Source: Niastella sp. OAS944 (GTDB taxonomy: Bacteria; Bacteroidota; Bacteroidia; Chitinophagales; Chitinophagaceae). From it: 64,000 nucleotides of DNA. Location: assembly GCA_024809215.1 (NCBI GenBank), contig JANUBW010000001.1:1592841-1656840 (forward strand), written 5' to 3'. This document shows, piece by piece, positions 34,484 through 42,983 of the stretch. How positions within the stretch are numbered: the first letter of the stretch is position 1; each line of letters begins with the position of its first letter. A program made the position numbers and the translations under genes. The notes under the pieces were generated by a model. That model searched no databases and was not told the DNA's origin. It saw only the letters and a list, made by a program, of their open reading frames with translations.

Positions 34484-35596
34484 TTAAGCATACACTTCAG
34501 TGATGATACCATTTTCAACATGGGCGGTAACATTACGGCCCGCAGACTTAGCAGAAGCCAGGTCATTTAACATGAGGAAGAAGTTGGTGTCGTTGCTTGG
34601 GGTAATGCGTTTCCAACCTTCATTGCCCAGGTAAGCATATGCATTACGGTCACTCTGGTTGTTCCACAAACCTCTTACGGTTACGTTGCTCAGCCATGCT
34701 GTATCAACTATACCTACAACCCCCTGCATAGCGCTGTCGATACCGCATTCACCATAACCAATGCGGAAATAGCCGCTTTCGCCAAAGCCTGCGCCCCAAC
34801 TGTTCTTACAGATCCAGAACTGTTGTGCATCGTTATAACCTACACAGCATACGCAGTGGCCGCCCTGTAATGTGGCGCCGGCTGTTTTACGGTATATACC
34901 ATTGTTATAAGCAAAGAAATCGCTGTACACTGAGAAGCAGGCTACCATGGGGCCGTTGGTTGATAACCACTCTTTGATAGCTGCAATGTTGGTAAGATTT
35001 TGATAGGAGGTTATTTTAGTAACGCGGTTTTGCCAATCGGCACAACGTCCCGTACAGTTTTGATCACCAGCTACATACGGATAGCAGGCCTCGTCGCAAA
35101 CACCGGTTGCTTTATAGTTTTCAAGGGCTCTGTCGGGCCACCAGCCATTGCCGCAATTGCGGCTCTCAGCTCGTGCCAGGCAATAGAACAAATGGGCTTC
35201 GGAATGATCAACAGGATAAGCCGCATTGTTCTTCAGGATCTTGATCCTGCTTTCAACGGCGGCAACGGTGCCAAAGGCAACACAGGAACCACAATTACCC
35301 TGGTCTTTAACAGGGGTAAGGTAGTTTAGCCCGCCTTTGTTACGCCAATCGAATGACGTAGGGGCGCCAAATTCATTTCCATAAGCGCTTTTGCGTACAT
35401 TAAAATTAAGCAGGTTGGCTTGCGCCATAGCTTCTTGTTCAAGAAGGCTTGGTTCGCCCGGACCGGGCGTGTACCCCAATCGTTTTTTTTGTTCCTCTTC
35501 AGAAAGTTCAAAAATCATGTTAGTGCCGGCATTCCAGCTGCTGTCGTTTTGCAGCAGGCTGCTGCGGAGCGCATTCAGTTCTTCTGACTTGTTCAT
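34484..35596 (-). CDS. Papain-like (C1A) cysteine peptidase with extra C-terminal domain
   Basis: 370 residues. An N-terminal segment of about 80 residues could be a propeptide and has no signal sequence. The catalytic domain (about 80-298) keeps all key residues: oxyanion Gln99 and nucleophile Cys105 (DQGNCGSCVAFG), His247 (GGHCVCCVGYN) and Asn265 (CKNSWGAGFGESG). It is rich in cysteines that could form disulphides, odd for a protein with no Sec signal. A C-terminal domain of about 65 residues (305-370) is shared with the next gene. Export by a non-Sec route or cytoplasmic activity are both possible. It heads a three-gene cassette with that domain protein and an I42 inhibitor. Confidence 0.92.
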   Translation of the reverse strand: MNKSEELNALRSSLLQNDSSWNAGTNMIFELSEEEQKKRLGYTPGPGEPSLLEQEAMAQANLLNFNVRKSAYGNEFGAPTSFDWRNKGGLNYLTPVKDQGNCGSCVAFGTVAAVESRIKILKNNAAYPVDHSEAHLFYCLARAESRNCGNGWWPDRALENYKATGVCDEACYPYVAGDQNCTGRCADWQNRVTKITSYQNLTNIAAIKEWLSTNGPMVACFSVYSDFFAYNNGIYRKTAGATLQGGHCVCCVGYNDAQQFWICKNSWGAGFGESGYFRIGYGECGIDSAMQGVVGIVDTAWLSNVTVRGLWNNQSDRNAYAYLGNEGWKRITPSNDTNFFLMLNDLASAKSAGRNVTAHVENGIITEVYA

Positions 35597-36013
35597 GAGC
35601 GCATGATTTTAATGGTTAAAGAAAAAAATTACAAATGCATTCATGCCATACCGAGTGCGTGTGGCATACAGGCCTTTAACCGTATGTATAAAACTGTGCT
35701 TACTTACAGAGCCGCTAAAACTGAGTTGGTTGAGTAGAAAGTTAAGGTAGGGATATACGGAGCTGTTATAAAAAGTCTGCCTAAGCTACATCAAATAAAA
35801 TTAAAAAGCAATACCCTTAACAGGTAATATCGTTATATAAGTGTTATTGAATCATTAATACTGACGATGGTCACCTTTATTCACTATTAATATTGAAAGG
35901 TTAGGAGTACACACAATAACTTAATATACTTAATACTAAACCTAAACGTTATAGGTAGTAACATTGCTTAACAATAAAAAATCAATAAAGTATCCTATTT
36001 AAAACAGTGGTCC
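35597..36013. other. Gene-free spacer upstream of the peptidase
   Basis: About 417 bp of A/T-rich sequence upstream of the minus-strand peptidase gene. No coding frame, repeat element or structured RNA is apparent. It probably contains the cassette promoter. Confidence 0.4.
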
Positions 36014-36172
36014 ATGAATTACCAGCAACTCGTATCAGTTTGCTCTAATACCGGATTAGTAATTTTATTAGTAGCATCGCATCCTTCGCACACTAACTTC
36101 ATGAATGGTTATTTACCCCAAACCAAGGTTATTGTAGTTGAGCAGCAATCGCGGGCTGCCGATAAAGTATGA
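36014..36172 (+). CDS. Possible 52-residue peptide
   Basis: A short plus-strand frame starts MNYQQLVSVCSNTG and contains a hydrophobic run LVILLVASHPS. It ends 28 bp before a hairpin that also terminates the suf operon from the other side. There is no recognisable family; coding is uncertain. Confidence 0.25.
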   Translation: MNYQQLVSVCSNTGLVILLVASHPSHTNFMNGYLPQTKVIVVEQQSRAADKV

Positions 36173-36190
36173 TATAAGTCAGTATTTACT

Positions 36191-36227
36191 AAAAATAACA
36201 AAGCCCCAACTGTAACCGTTGGGGCTT
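36191..36227 (-). terminator. Terminator of the suf operon
   Basis: A perfect 10-bp stem AAGCCCCAAC/GTTGGGGCTT (36201-36210 with 36218-36227) and on the minus strand a TGTTATTTTT tail. It lies 19 bp after the stop of the Rrf2 gene, the last gene of the operon. Confidence 0.85.
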
Positions 36228-36246
36228 AAATATTTTATAACTTCCC

Positions 36247-36744
36247 TTACTGACCCACAATACTCATAATACTTTTCATGATAGCGGGATCGGGTTGTAG
36301 CATTTGGTATAAGATCTTGGTGCTTTCTTTTTCCGAATTTACCAGGTCGTGCAGCGTTACTTTATCTAACAACTGATCGAGCGTATACTGTATCATTTGC
36401 CATAAAGAACGGGCCGAACAATCGACCGAATTGGTACACAACTTCATGGTACCGGCATGCGAACCACAGAATGTATTGTTGAACATTGGTCCGCCCAGGG
36501 CTTTCAATGCATCGTTGATCACTATTTCGCGTGCTGGTTTTGCCAGCACATAACCACCTTTATTTCCAGGTTTACTCTTTATCAATCCCTTCATTCGCAA
36601 AATACGGGTAAGCTTGGCAACATATGTGCCTGTGAGCCCTTCCGCTTCACTTAACTGCGGAATGCTCATGCCATTCGTATCCTTGCAGGCTGCAAGTCGT
36701 ATTAATATACGCAAACCGTATTCTTCCTGTGCAGTTATTTTCAT
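36247..36744 (-). CDS. Rrf2-family (IscR-like) iron-sulphur regulator
   Basis: 165 residues. The winged helix (1-80) starts MKITAQEEYGLRILIRLA and has TGTYVAKLTRILRMKGLIKS. Cysteines Cys93, Cys103 and Cys109 lie in the FCGSHAGTMKLCTNSVDC region and match the [Fe-S] ligand layout of IscR-type proteins. It is the last gene of the suf operon, 36 bp after sufT, so it probably senses cluster status and feeds back on the operon. A palindrome at the sufB promoter is the likely target. Called IscR-like, not assigned a gene symbol because SufR-type roles cannot be excluded. Confidence 0.92.
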   Translation of the reverse strand: MKITAQEEYGLRILIRLAACKDTNGMSIPQLSEAEGLTGTYVAKLTRILRMKGLIKSKPGNKGGYVLAKPAREIVINDALKALGGPMFNNTFCGSHAGTMKLCTNSVDCSARSLWQMIQYTLDQLLDKVTLHDLVNSEKESTKILYQMLQPDPAIMKSIMSIVGQ

Positions 36745-36780
36745 GTAATTTTTTTTGCGTTAGTGGCTTTCACTCACTTC

Positions 36781-37092
36781 TTACATAAATCCTAATTCCA
36801 ATTGAGCGGCTTCCGACATCATGCTTTTATCCCAGGCTGGCGTCCAGGTAACAGCTACATGCACATCATTCACTCCTTCTATCTGGCGCACCTTTTGGTC
36901 AACTTCAACAGGTAACGACTGGGCGGCGGGGCAACCGGGCGCCGTTAATGTCATCACTATTTGAATATTGTTAATGGGCAGCACATTTATTTCATATATC
37001 AAACCCAGCTCCCAAATACTCACTGGTAATTCAGGATCATAAATGGTTTGCAATACCTCAATTACTTTTTGTTTCAGCGCTTCGTTCTCCAT
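36781..37092 (-). CDS. sufT: SufT / MIP18-family iron-sulphur assembly protein
   Basis: 103-residue DUF59 protein that helps deliver or mature Fe-S clusters. The motif YDPELPVSIWELGLIYEI and the conserved TLTAPGCPAA with Cys are present, and the C-terminal VTWTPAWDKSMMSEAA is typical. It overlaps the end of sufE by 35 bp in a different frame, suggesting translational coupling. Its position inside the suf operon supports the symbol. Confidence 0.9.
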   Translation of the reverse strand: MENEALKQKVIEVLQTIYDPELPVSIWELGLIYEINVLPINNIQIVMTLTAPGCPAAQSLPVEVDQKVRQIEGVNDVHVAVTWTPAWDKSMMSEAAQLELGFM

Positions 37093-37531
37093 GCGTCATC
37101 GAGTTTTTGATTTTAAAGGCAAGTGCGTAATTCTTCATTTGTTTTACCATAGCCAGCAATCCGTTTGCACGTGTTTGTGCTAAATGGGTGGTCATGCCTA
37201 TCTTTTGTATGAAATCCAGGTTGGCATTAATGATCTCATCGGGTGTATGATTGGTAAGCACTCTAATAAGCATGCTTATCAATCCTTTTACAATGATGGC
37301 ATCACTATCGGCCTTAAAATGCACTTTACCGTTGGCATAATCAGCCACCAGCCATACCGTACTTTGACATCCACGCACTTTATTTTCATCCAGTTTATGC
37401 TTCTCCTCCAGCAAAGGCAGTTTTTTTCCCAGGTCGATCACGTATTCGTATTTATCGTCCCACGAATCGAACAGTGAAAACTCCTCTACTATTTCATTCT
37501 CTATTTCCTGTATGGTCTTATGATCGCTCAT
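37058..37531 (-). CDS. sufE: SufE sulphur-acceptor protein
   Basis: 157 residues. SufE takes the persulphide sulphur from SufS and passes it to SufBCD. The acceptor cysteine is Cys55 in VRGCQSTVW. The N-terminal FSLFDSWDDKYEYVIDLGKK and the internal HFKADSDAIIVKGL blocks are conserved. It starts one base after the stop of sufS and its 3' end overlaps sufT. The last 20 residues (MTHGERSAETKSN) are extra to the fold and arise from the overlap. Confidence 0.95.
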   Translation of the reverse strand: MSDHKTIQEIENEIVEEFSLFDSWDDKYEYVIDLGKKLPLLEEKHKLDENKVRGCQSTVWLVADYANGKVHFKADSDAIIVKGLISMLIRVLTNHTPDEIINANLDFIQKIGMTTHLAQTRANGLLAMVKQMKNYALAFKIKNSMTHGERSAETKSN

Positions 37532-38773
37532 TTATAATAACATTTTTAAAGCCTTTTGCAATCCGGTTATCAGCGAATCAATTTCTTCTTTGGTATTGTA
37601 CATAGCAAAAGAAGCCCTGATGGTGCCTGGTATTCCGTAGCAAGCCATTAAAGGTTGTGCGCAATGGTGACCTGTTCTTACTGCAATACCCCGGTTATCG
37701 AGCAAAATGCCAATATCCTGTGGATGCACTTTGTCAATTACAAAAGAAACCACGCTTACTTTATTTGCGGCATTACCTATAACCCGAAGGCCGGGTAATT
37801 GCACCAGCTGTTCCGTTGCATAGGCCAGTAATTCGTTCTCGTGATTGCGGATCTTTGCCTTACCTATCTTGCTCACATAATCCAACGCTGCTTTTAAAAC
37901 AACGGCATCGCCAATATTTGGTGTACCGGCTTCAAACTTATAAGGCAGATCGGCATACGTAGTTTTCTCCAACGTCACTTCCTTTATCATTTCGCCCCCA
38001 CCCTGAAAAGGCGGCATGGCCTCAAGCAATTGCTTTTTGCCATACAACACACCTATACCGGTTGGGCCGTATACTTTATGTGAGGAGAAAGCAAAGAAAT
38101 CGCAATCAAGCGCCTGCACATCTATATCGAGGTGCACGGTTGACTGTGCTCCATCGATCAATACTTTTGCGCCGGCCTGGTGTGCCAGTTTAATGATCTC
38201 TTCTACCGGGTTCACGGTTCCCAGTGCATTTGATACATGCACTACAGAAACCAGTTTAGTTTTTGAACTCAGCAGTTTTTTATATTCATCCAGCAACAAG
38301 GTGCCATCCTGCTGGGGGATCATTTTTAATGTAGCGCCCTTTTCTTCACAAAGTATTTGCCAGGGAACTATATTGGAGTGATGCTCCATTTCGGTAATGA
38401 TGATCTCATCACCGGCTTTTATATTCTTACGTCCCCAGGTATACGCTACCAGGTTAATACCTTCGGTGGTGCCCCGGGTAAAAATGATCTCTTCCCTTGA
38501 AGAAGCATTGATAAACTGCCGGGCGGCATCGCGGCTGGCTTCAAAAGCAGCTGTTGCTTCTTCGGCCAGGGTATGAATACCCCGGTGCACGTTGGCGTTG
38601 TAATTGGTATAATAATCAACCAGTGCATCGATCACCACCTGCGGCTTCTGTGTTGTTGCGGCATTATCAAAATATACTAATGGCTGACCCTTCACCTGCC
38701 GGTTCAGCGCCGGGAACTGTTGCCGTATTGCATATACATCCAGTTCCTTTGTTATGGTGTTGCTCTGTATCAT
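37532..38773 (-). CDS. sufS: SufS cysteine desulphurase
   Basis: 413-residue PLP enzyme that releases sulphur from cysteine for Fe-S assembly. PLP Lys233 lies in FAFSSHKVYGPTGIG and the active Cys371 in RTGHHCAQP, the short-loop (group II) arrangement that needs SufE. DNAATTQKP near the N-terminus is conserved. The ATG overlaps the sufD stop by 4 bp, a coupled start. Belongs to the sufBCDSE-T-rrf2 operon. Confidence 0.97.
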   Translation of the reverse strand: MIQSNTITKELDVYAIRQQFPALNRQVKGQPLVYFDNAATTQKPQVVIDALVDYYTNYNANVHRGIHTLAEEATAAFEASRDAARQFINASSREEIIFTRGTTEGINLVAYTWGRKNIKAGDEIIITEMEHHSNIVPWQILCEEKGATLKMIPQQDGTLLLDEYKKLLSSKTKLVSVVHVSNALGTVNPVEEIIKLAHQAGAKVLIDGAQSTVHLDIDVQALDCDFFAFSSHKVYGPTGIGVLYGKKQLLEAMPPFQGGGEMIKEVTLEKTTYADLPYKFEAGTPNIGDAVVLKAALDYVSKIGKAKIRNHENELLAYATEQLVQLPGLRVIGNAANKVSVVSFVIDKVHPQDIGILLDNRGIAVRTGHHCAQPLMACYGIPGTIRASFAMYNTKEEIDSLITGLQKALKMLL

Positions 38774-40074
38774 GCTATATCAAATTCCAAACGTTCTGAA
38801 ATCAGTTTGTCAACATACTCGCGAATGGGGTCCAGTTTAATTTGCTCCAGAATATCCATGGCAAACCCGTGTAACAGCAAAGATTTTGCAGTGGCTTCTG
38901 TAATACCTCTCGAACGCATGTAAAATAAACTTTCTTCATCCAAACGGCCAATGGTACAACCGTGCGAACATTTTACATCATCGGCAAAGATCTCCAACTG
39001 TGGTTTGGTGTTCACGCTTGCTCCTTCTGCCAGCAGCACGTTCTTATTGCTTTGGTAGGCATTGGTCTTTTGCGCGTCTTTGCGTACAAATATCTTTCCA
39101 TTGAACACACCGGTACTTTGATCGTCTAACATGCCTTTGTACAGTTCGTTGCTTTCGCAATGCGGCTGGGCATGGTCAACTACAGTATGGTTGTCGATGT
39201 GGCTTTGTCCTTGTTGTAAGTAAATACCGTACAGGTGCGCTTCGCAATATTGCTCATCGAGCACAATGTTCAGGTTGTTACGAACCAACCCTTCGTTCAG
39301 CGAAACCGTTACGGTATGCGTAACGCATTTACCAATCTGGCGAATATGCGTGGTAGCTACCTGGCTCGCGTGTGAAGCATCAGTTTGTAGTTTATAATAC
39401 TCTGTGATAGCGTCTTTTTCTACAATGATCTCTATTACGCGATTGGTAAAGCTCTCCTGTGTGCCCAGGGTGTTGAAGGTTTCAACAAACTTCACCTGTG
39501 CATTTTCGCTTACATACACCAGCGTGCGTGGTTGTGCCAATACATTGGCCTCACGCGCATCGGTAATGTTATAAATGTAAATGGGATGCTCAACGATCTG
39601 GCCTTTTTTGATATGTACAAACACACCATCCTGTACAAAAGCCGTGCTCAATGCATTGATACCATCTTTCAGATAATCGCTGCTATGGCCCAGGTGTTTT
39701 GATACCAGGTCTTTGTATTCGTTCTTAGCCGCTTCCTGCAAAGGCTGCACGGTTAAACCTTTTGAACGAAGCACCGATAGCTCAGGTGCATAACGGCCAT
39801 TGATGTATACCAGTTCATTGGCCTGCTCATAACCTGGTAAACGAACCGCACTCAGGTCGGTTGCAGTTATTGCAGTTGGATGTGCTGCCGTGTATTTAAA
39901 TTCTTTATTGAAAAAGCTGCCAATGCGGGTATACTTCCACTCTTCGTGGCGAGTGGTGGGAATACCCATGGTGTTCAATGCGTCAAATGCTTTTTGACGA
40001 ATAACACCCAGTCCGTTCTCCCCTACAGCAGGCAACTGATTAAACCGTTCTTTTATATATTCTAAATTGTTCAT
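38770..40074 (-). CDS. sufD: SufD scaffold subunit
   Basis: 434 residues of the right-handed beta-helix scaffold that forms SufBC2D. Conserved C-terminal block DDVKCSHGCTIGRLDEESLF and the RGI-EATAKSLLLHGFA helix are present. It lies 44 bp after sufC and its stop overlaps the sufS start. The N-terminal region (1-120) is more variable, as usual for the subunit. Confidence 0.95.
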   Translation of the reverse strand: MNNLEYIKERFNQLPAVGENGLGVIRQKAFDALNTMGIPTTRHEEWKYTRIGSFFNKEFKYTAAHPTAITATDLSAVRLPGYEQANELVYINGRYAPELSVLRSKGLTVQPLQEAAKNEYKDLVSKHLGHSSDYLKDGINALSTAFVQDGVFVHIKKGQIVEHPIYIYNITDAREANVLAQPRTLVYVSENAQVKFVETFNTLGTQESFTNRVIEIIVEKDAITEYYKLQTDASHASQVATTHIRQIGKCVTHTVTVSLNEGLVRNNLNIVLDEQYCEAHLYGIYLQQGQSHIDNHTVVDHAQPHCESNELYKGMLDDQSTGVFNGKIFVRKDAQKTNAYQSNKNVLLAEGASVNTKPQLEIFADDVKCSHGCTIGRLDEESLFYMRSRGITEATAKSLLLHGFAMDILEQIKLDPIREYVDKLISERLEFDIA

Positions 40075-40118
40075 TGTGTAAATTTTGTACAGGCTAAGTG
40101 GTCTTAAGCCCTTAGCAA

Positions 40119-40877
40119 TTACGCTTCTACTTTAAACTCATTCTTGATAAAATCATATCCTCTTTCTTCCAGCTCAAGCGCCAGTTCTTTAGGTCCTGAT
40201 TTTACAATTCGTCCGTTATACAATACATGTACAAAATCGGGAACGATATAATCGAGCAAACGTTGATAGTGGGTAACTACCAGCACTGCATTATCTTTAT
40301 TACGTAATTTATTTACGCCATTGGCCACAATACGAATGGCATCGATGTCCAAACCAGAATCAGTTTCATCGAGAATAGCCAGTTTGGGTTGCAGCATGGC
40401 CATTTGAAACACTTCATTTCTTTTCTTTTCACCACCTGAGAAGCCTTCGTTCAATGAACGGCTCAGCAATGACTGGTCGATGTTAACCATGGCCATTTTC
40501 TCTTTCATCAGCTTCAGGAATGCTACCGCATCCAGCGCTTCTTCACCACGGTACTTACGTACTTCGTTTACCGCAGTTTTTATAAAATTGGTGGTACTTA
40601 AACCTGGTATTTCTACAGGGTATTGAAATGCGAGGAATAAACCTTCACCGGCTCTTTCTTCGGGAGAAAGTTCCAACAGATCTTTACCTGCAAACTCTAC
40701 AGTACCTTGTGTTACTTCATAGTCTTCACGGCCGGCTAATACCGAAGCCAATGTACTTTTACCAGAACCGTTAGGTCCCATTATAGCATGCACTTCACCT
40801 GGTTTAATTTCGAGGTTGATACCTTTCAAAATTTTCTTCTCGTCAATTCTTGCATGCAAGTTGTTAATTGATAACAT
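40119..40877 (-). CDS. sufC: SufC ATPase
   Basis: 252-residue ABC-type ATPase of the SufBC2D scaffold. Walker A GPNGSGKSTL (about 34-43), signature FSGGEKKRNE, Walker B LAILDETDSGLD and the H-loop VVTHYQRLL are intact. It lies 65 bp after sufB and 44 bp before sufD. ATP hydrolysis opens the scaffold for cluster assembly (family knowledge). Confidence 0.97.
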   Translation of the reverse strand: MLSINNLHARIDEKKILKGINLEIKPGEVHAIMGPNGSGKSTLASVLAGREDYEVTQGTVEFAGKDLLELSPEERAGEGLFLAFQYPVEIPGLSTTNFIKTAVNEVRKYRGEEALDAVAFLKLMKEKMAMVNIDQSLLSRSLNEGFSGGEKKRNEVFQMAMLQPKLAILDETDSGLDIDAIRIVANGVNKLRNKDNAVLVVTHYQRLLDYIVPDFVHVLYNGRIVKSGPKELALELEERGYDFIKNEFKVEA

Positions 40878-40942
40878 AGTTATTTCTTATTATTTAGCTT
40901 AATCGTAAAACTTAATTCGTAAATGATGAATGGTGAATATTA

Positions 40943-42388
40943 CTACCCAACACTTCCTTCTAATGAAATAGCCAGCAGTTTTTGCGCTTCTACCGCAAAC
41001 TCCATCGGCAACTGGTTCATTACCTCTTTGGCAAAACCATTAATGATCAGCGCAACAGCTGTTTCGGTATCAATTCCGCGCTGGTTGCAATAGAAGATCT
41101 GGTCTTCACCAATTTTGCTGGTAGTAGCTTCGTGCTCTACTACGGCAGTATTGTTCTTTACCTCAATGTATGGGAAAGTATGGGCGCCGCATTTGTCGCC
41201 TAGCAATAAGGAGTCGCACTGAGAGAAGTTACGGGCGTTGGCTGCATTCTTACCAACGTGTACCAAACCGCGATAACTGTTATTACTTACACCAGCCGAA
41301 ATACCTTTTGACACAATACGGCTGCGGGTGTTTTTACCCAGGTGCATCATTTTGGTACCGGTATCGGCCTGTTGGTGATTGTTGGTTACAGCTACAGAGT
41401 AGAACTCGCCTTGTGAGTAATCGCCTTTCAATATTACGCTTGGGTACTTCCAGGTAATTGAAGAACCGGTTTCAACCTGCGTCCAGCTGATCTTTGCATG
41501 TGCCCCCTGGCAAATACCACGTTTGGTTACAAAGTTGTAAATACCACCTTTACCATCTTTATCGCCGGGGTACCAGTTTTGAACGGTTGAATATTTGATC
41601 TCGGCATCCTGCATGGCAATCAGTTCAACCACGGCTGCGTGCAGCTGGTTCTCATCGCGAATAGGTGCAGTACAACCTTCGAGGTAGCTAACATAGCTGC
41701 CTTCATCGGCAATAAGCAGTGTACGCTCAAACTGGCCGGTACCTTCTGCATTGATGCGGAAGTAGGTTGATAATTCCATTGGGCAACGAACGCCTTTTGG
41801 AATATAGCAAAATGAACCATCGCTGAATACAGCTGAGTTCAGTGCCGAGAAATAGTTATCGGTGATGGGAACTACTGAGCCTATGTATTTTTTTACCAGT
41901 TCAGGGTGTTCCTGAATGGCTTCACTGATTGAGCAGAAGATAATGCCCAGTTCGGCCAGTTGCTCTTTAAAAGTGGTACCAATAGATACGCTATCGATAA
42001 CTGCATCGATGGCTACACCGGAAAGGCGTTTTTGCTCATCGAGTGATATACCCAGCTTTTCAAATGTTTTACGTAATTCGGGGTCAATTTCATCGAGGCT
42101 ATTGACCTTCTTTTTCTGCTTGGGAGCAGAATAGTATTTAATTTCTTGATAATTAACTTTTTCGTACTTAACGTTGGCCCAGTTAGGCTCTTCCATTTTA
42201 AGCCAGTGGTTATAAGCTTTTAGCCTCCATTCCAGCATCCACTCCGGTTCATTCTTTTTAGCTGAAATAAAACGAACGATATCTTCATTTAATCCCGGGG
42301 GCGCCTCATCCGCTTCTATTTCTGTTACGAAACCATATTTGTAATCACTGAGAACCGTTTTTTCAATTGCACTAAGCTCATTGTTCAT
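40943..42388 (-). CDS. sufB: SufB scaffold subunit
   Basis: First gene of the operon, 481 residues, the cluster-building scaffold. The core beta-helix carries [43 protein letters not shown] and the C-terminal [17 protein letters not shown] with the conserved Cys. No sufA follows or precedes, so an A-type carrier must be elsewhere if it exists. A perfect TACCTTTG -7 box and a palindrome lie upstream. Confidence 0.97.
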   Translation of the reverse strand: MNNELSAIEKTVLSDYKYGFVTEIEADEAPPGLNEDIVRFISAKKNEPEWMLEWRLKAYNHWLKMEEPNWANVKYEKVNYQEIKYYSAPKQKKKVNSLDEIDPELRKTFEKLGISLDEQKRLSGVAIDAVIDSVSIGTTFKEQLAELGIIFCSISEAIQEHPELVKKYIGSVVPITDNYFSALNSAVFSDGSFCYIPKGVRCPMELSTYFRINAEGTGQFERTLLIADEGSYVSYLEGCTAPIRDENQLHAAVVELIAMQDAEIKYSTVQNWYPGDKDGKGGIYNFVTKRGICQGAHAKISWTQVETGSSITWKYPSVILKGDYSQGEFYSVAVTNNHQQADTGTKMMHLGKNTRSRIVSKGISAGVSNNSYRGLVHVGKNAANARNFSQCDSLLLGDKCGAHTFPYIEVKNNTAVVEHEATTSKIGEDQIFYCNQRGIDTETAVALIINGFAKEVMNQLPMEFAVEAQKLLAISLEGSVG

Positions 42389-42430
42389 ATCAAAAACTTT
42401 AGAATTGACCTATTTTTCTGTTTAGGACCA

Positions 42431-42462
42431 CAAAGGTACGATAATCTATACTAAAAAGTATA
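42431..42462 (-). promoter_or_regulatory. sufB promoter with candidate Rrf2 operator
   Basis: On the minus strand TACCTTTG (plus coordinates 42431-42438) matches the Bacteroidota -7 consensus exactly and lies 42 bp before the sufB ATG. Nine bases upstream of it is the perfect inverted repeat TATACT-TTTT-AGTATA (42447-42462), placed between -33 and -7 where a bound repressor would block polymerase. The Rrf2 protein encoded at the operon end is the obvious candidate ligand (inference). Confidence 0.65.
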
Positions 42463-42599
42463 AACAGCATTATATCATTTCTTCTTATAAGGAGATAAAT
42501 AAATCTTATCACAGCTTATTTGCTGATCTTCAATGAGTTTGAAGCGAATTACCGGAATAAGGCGGTCGTTTTGTGATAAGTGGGCTCAATAGGTAGAGT

Positions 42600-42860
42600 A
42601 AATGCCCGAATAGGATTGCGCCGCAAAGGTAGGGAAAAGTAAGTTACCAGTTTCTGGTTTCCGGTTCCCGGGCCCGGCAACTGGTAACTGGCAACCGGTG
42701 CCCGTTTGTTGCTCCCCCGTTGCTCCCTGCAACTTACAAATGCCTGATTTTTACACTTTTGCAATTGGCTTATTGCTCCCTTGTTGCTCCCCTGTTGCTC
42801 CCTTACTGTGGTTTACTTAAGGTTGTAGTGCTCCCCTGGTGCTCCCTTATTGCCCACAGG
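42600..42860. repeat. Degenerate intergenic repeats (TTGCTCCC and GTTACCAG words)
   Basis: A compact hairpin of words GGTTTCCGGTTCCC / GGCAACTGGTAACTGG lies at about 42638-42700. It is followed by repeated TTGCTCCCyTGTTGCTCCC words at 42707-42730 and 42770-42805 and weaker versions to 42860. The block is flanked by the sufB promoter on one side and a terminator on the other. No coding frame is supported in 42389-42983. Confidence 0.7.
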
Positions 42861-42918
42861 GGGCAACCAAACCTTACCACAACCTTAATTTAACCTCAAT
42901 ACAACTACACTTAACCCT

Positions 42919-42958
42919 AAAAAATTAAGGCAGGACAGCCCTAACCGCTGCCCTGCCT
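42919..42958 (-). terminator. Rho-independent terminator of the large T9SS cargo gene
   Basis: The stem AGGCAGGACAGC/GCTGCCCTGCCT (42928-42939 with 42947-42958, one mismatch) is followed on the minus strand by TAATTTTT. It lies 26 bp after the stop codon at 42984. On the plus strand GTTTTTT also follows, so it may work in both directions. Confidence 0.85.
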
Positions 42959-42983
42959 GTTTTTTAAAAAAGGAAAATGCTAA

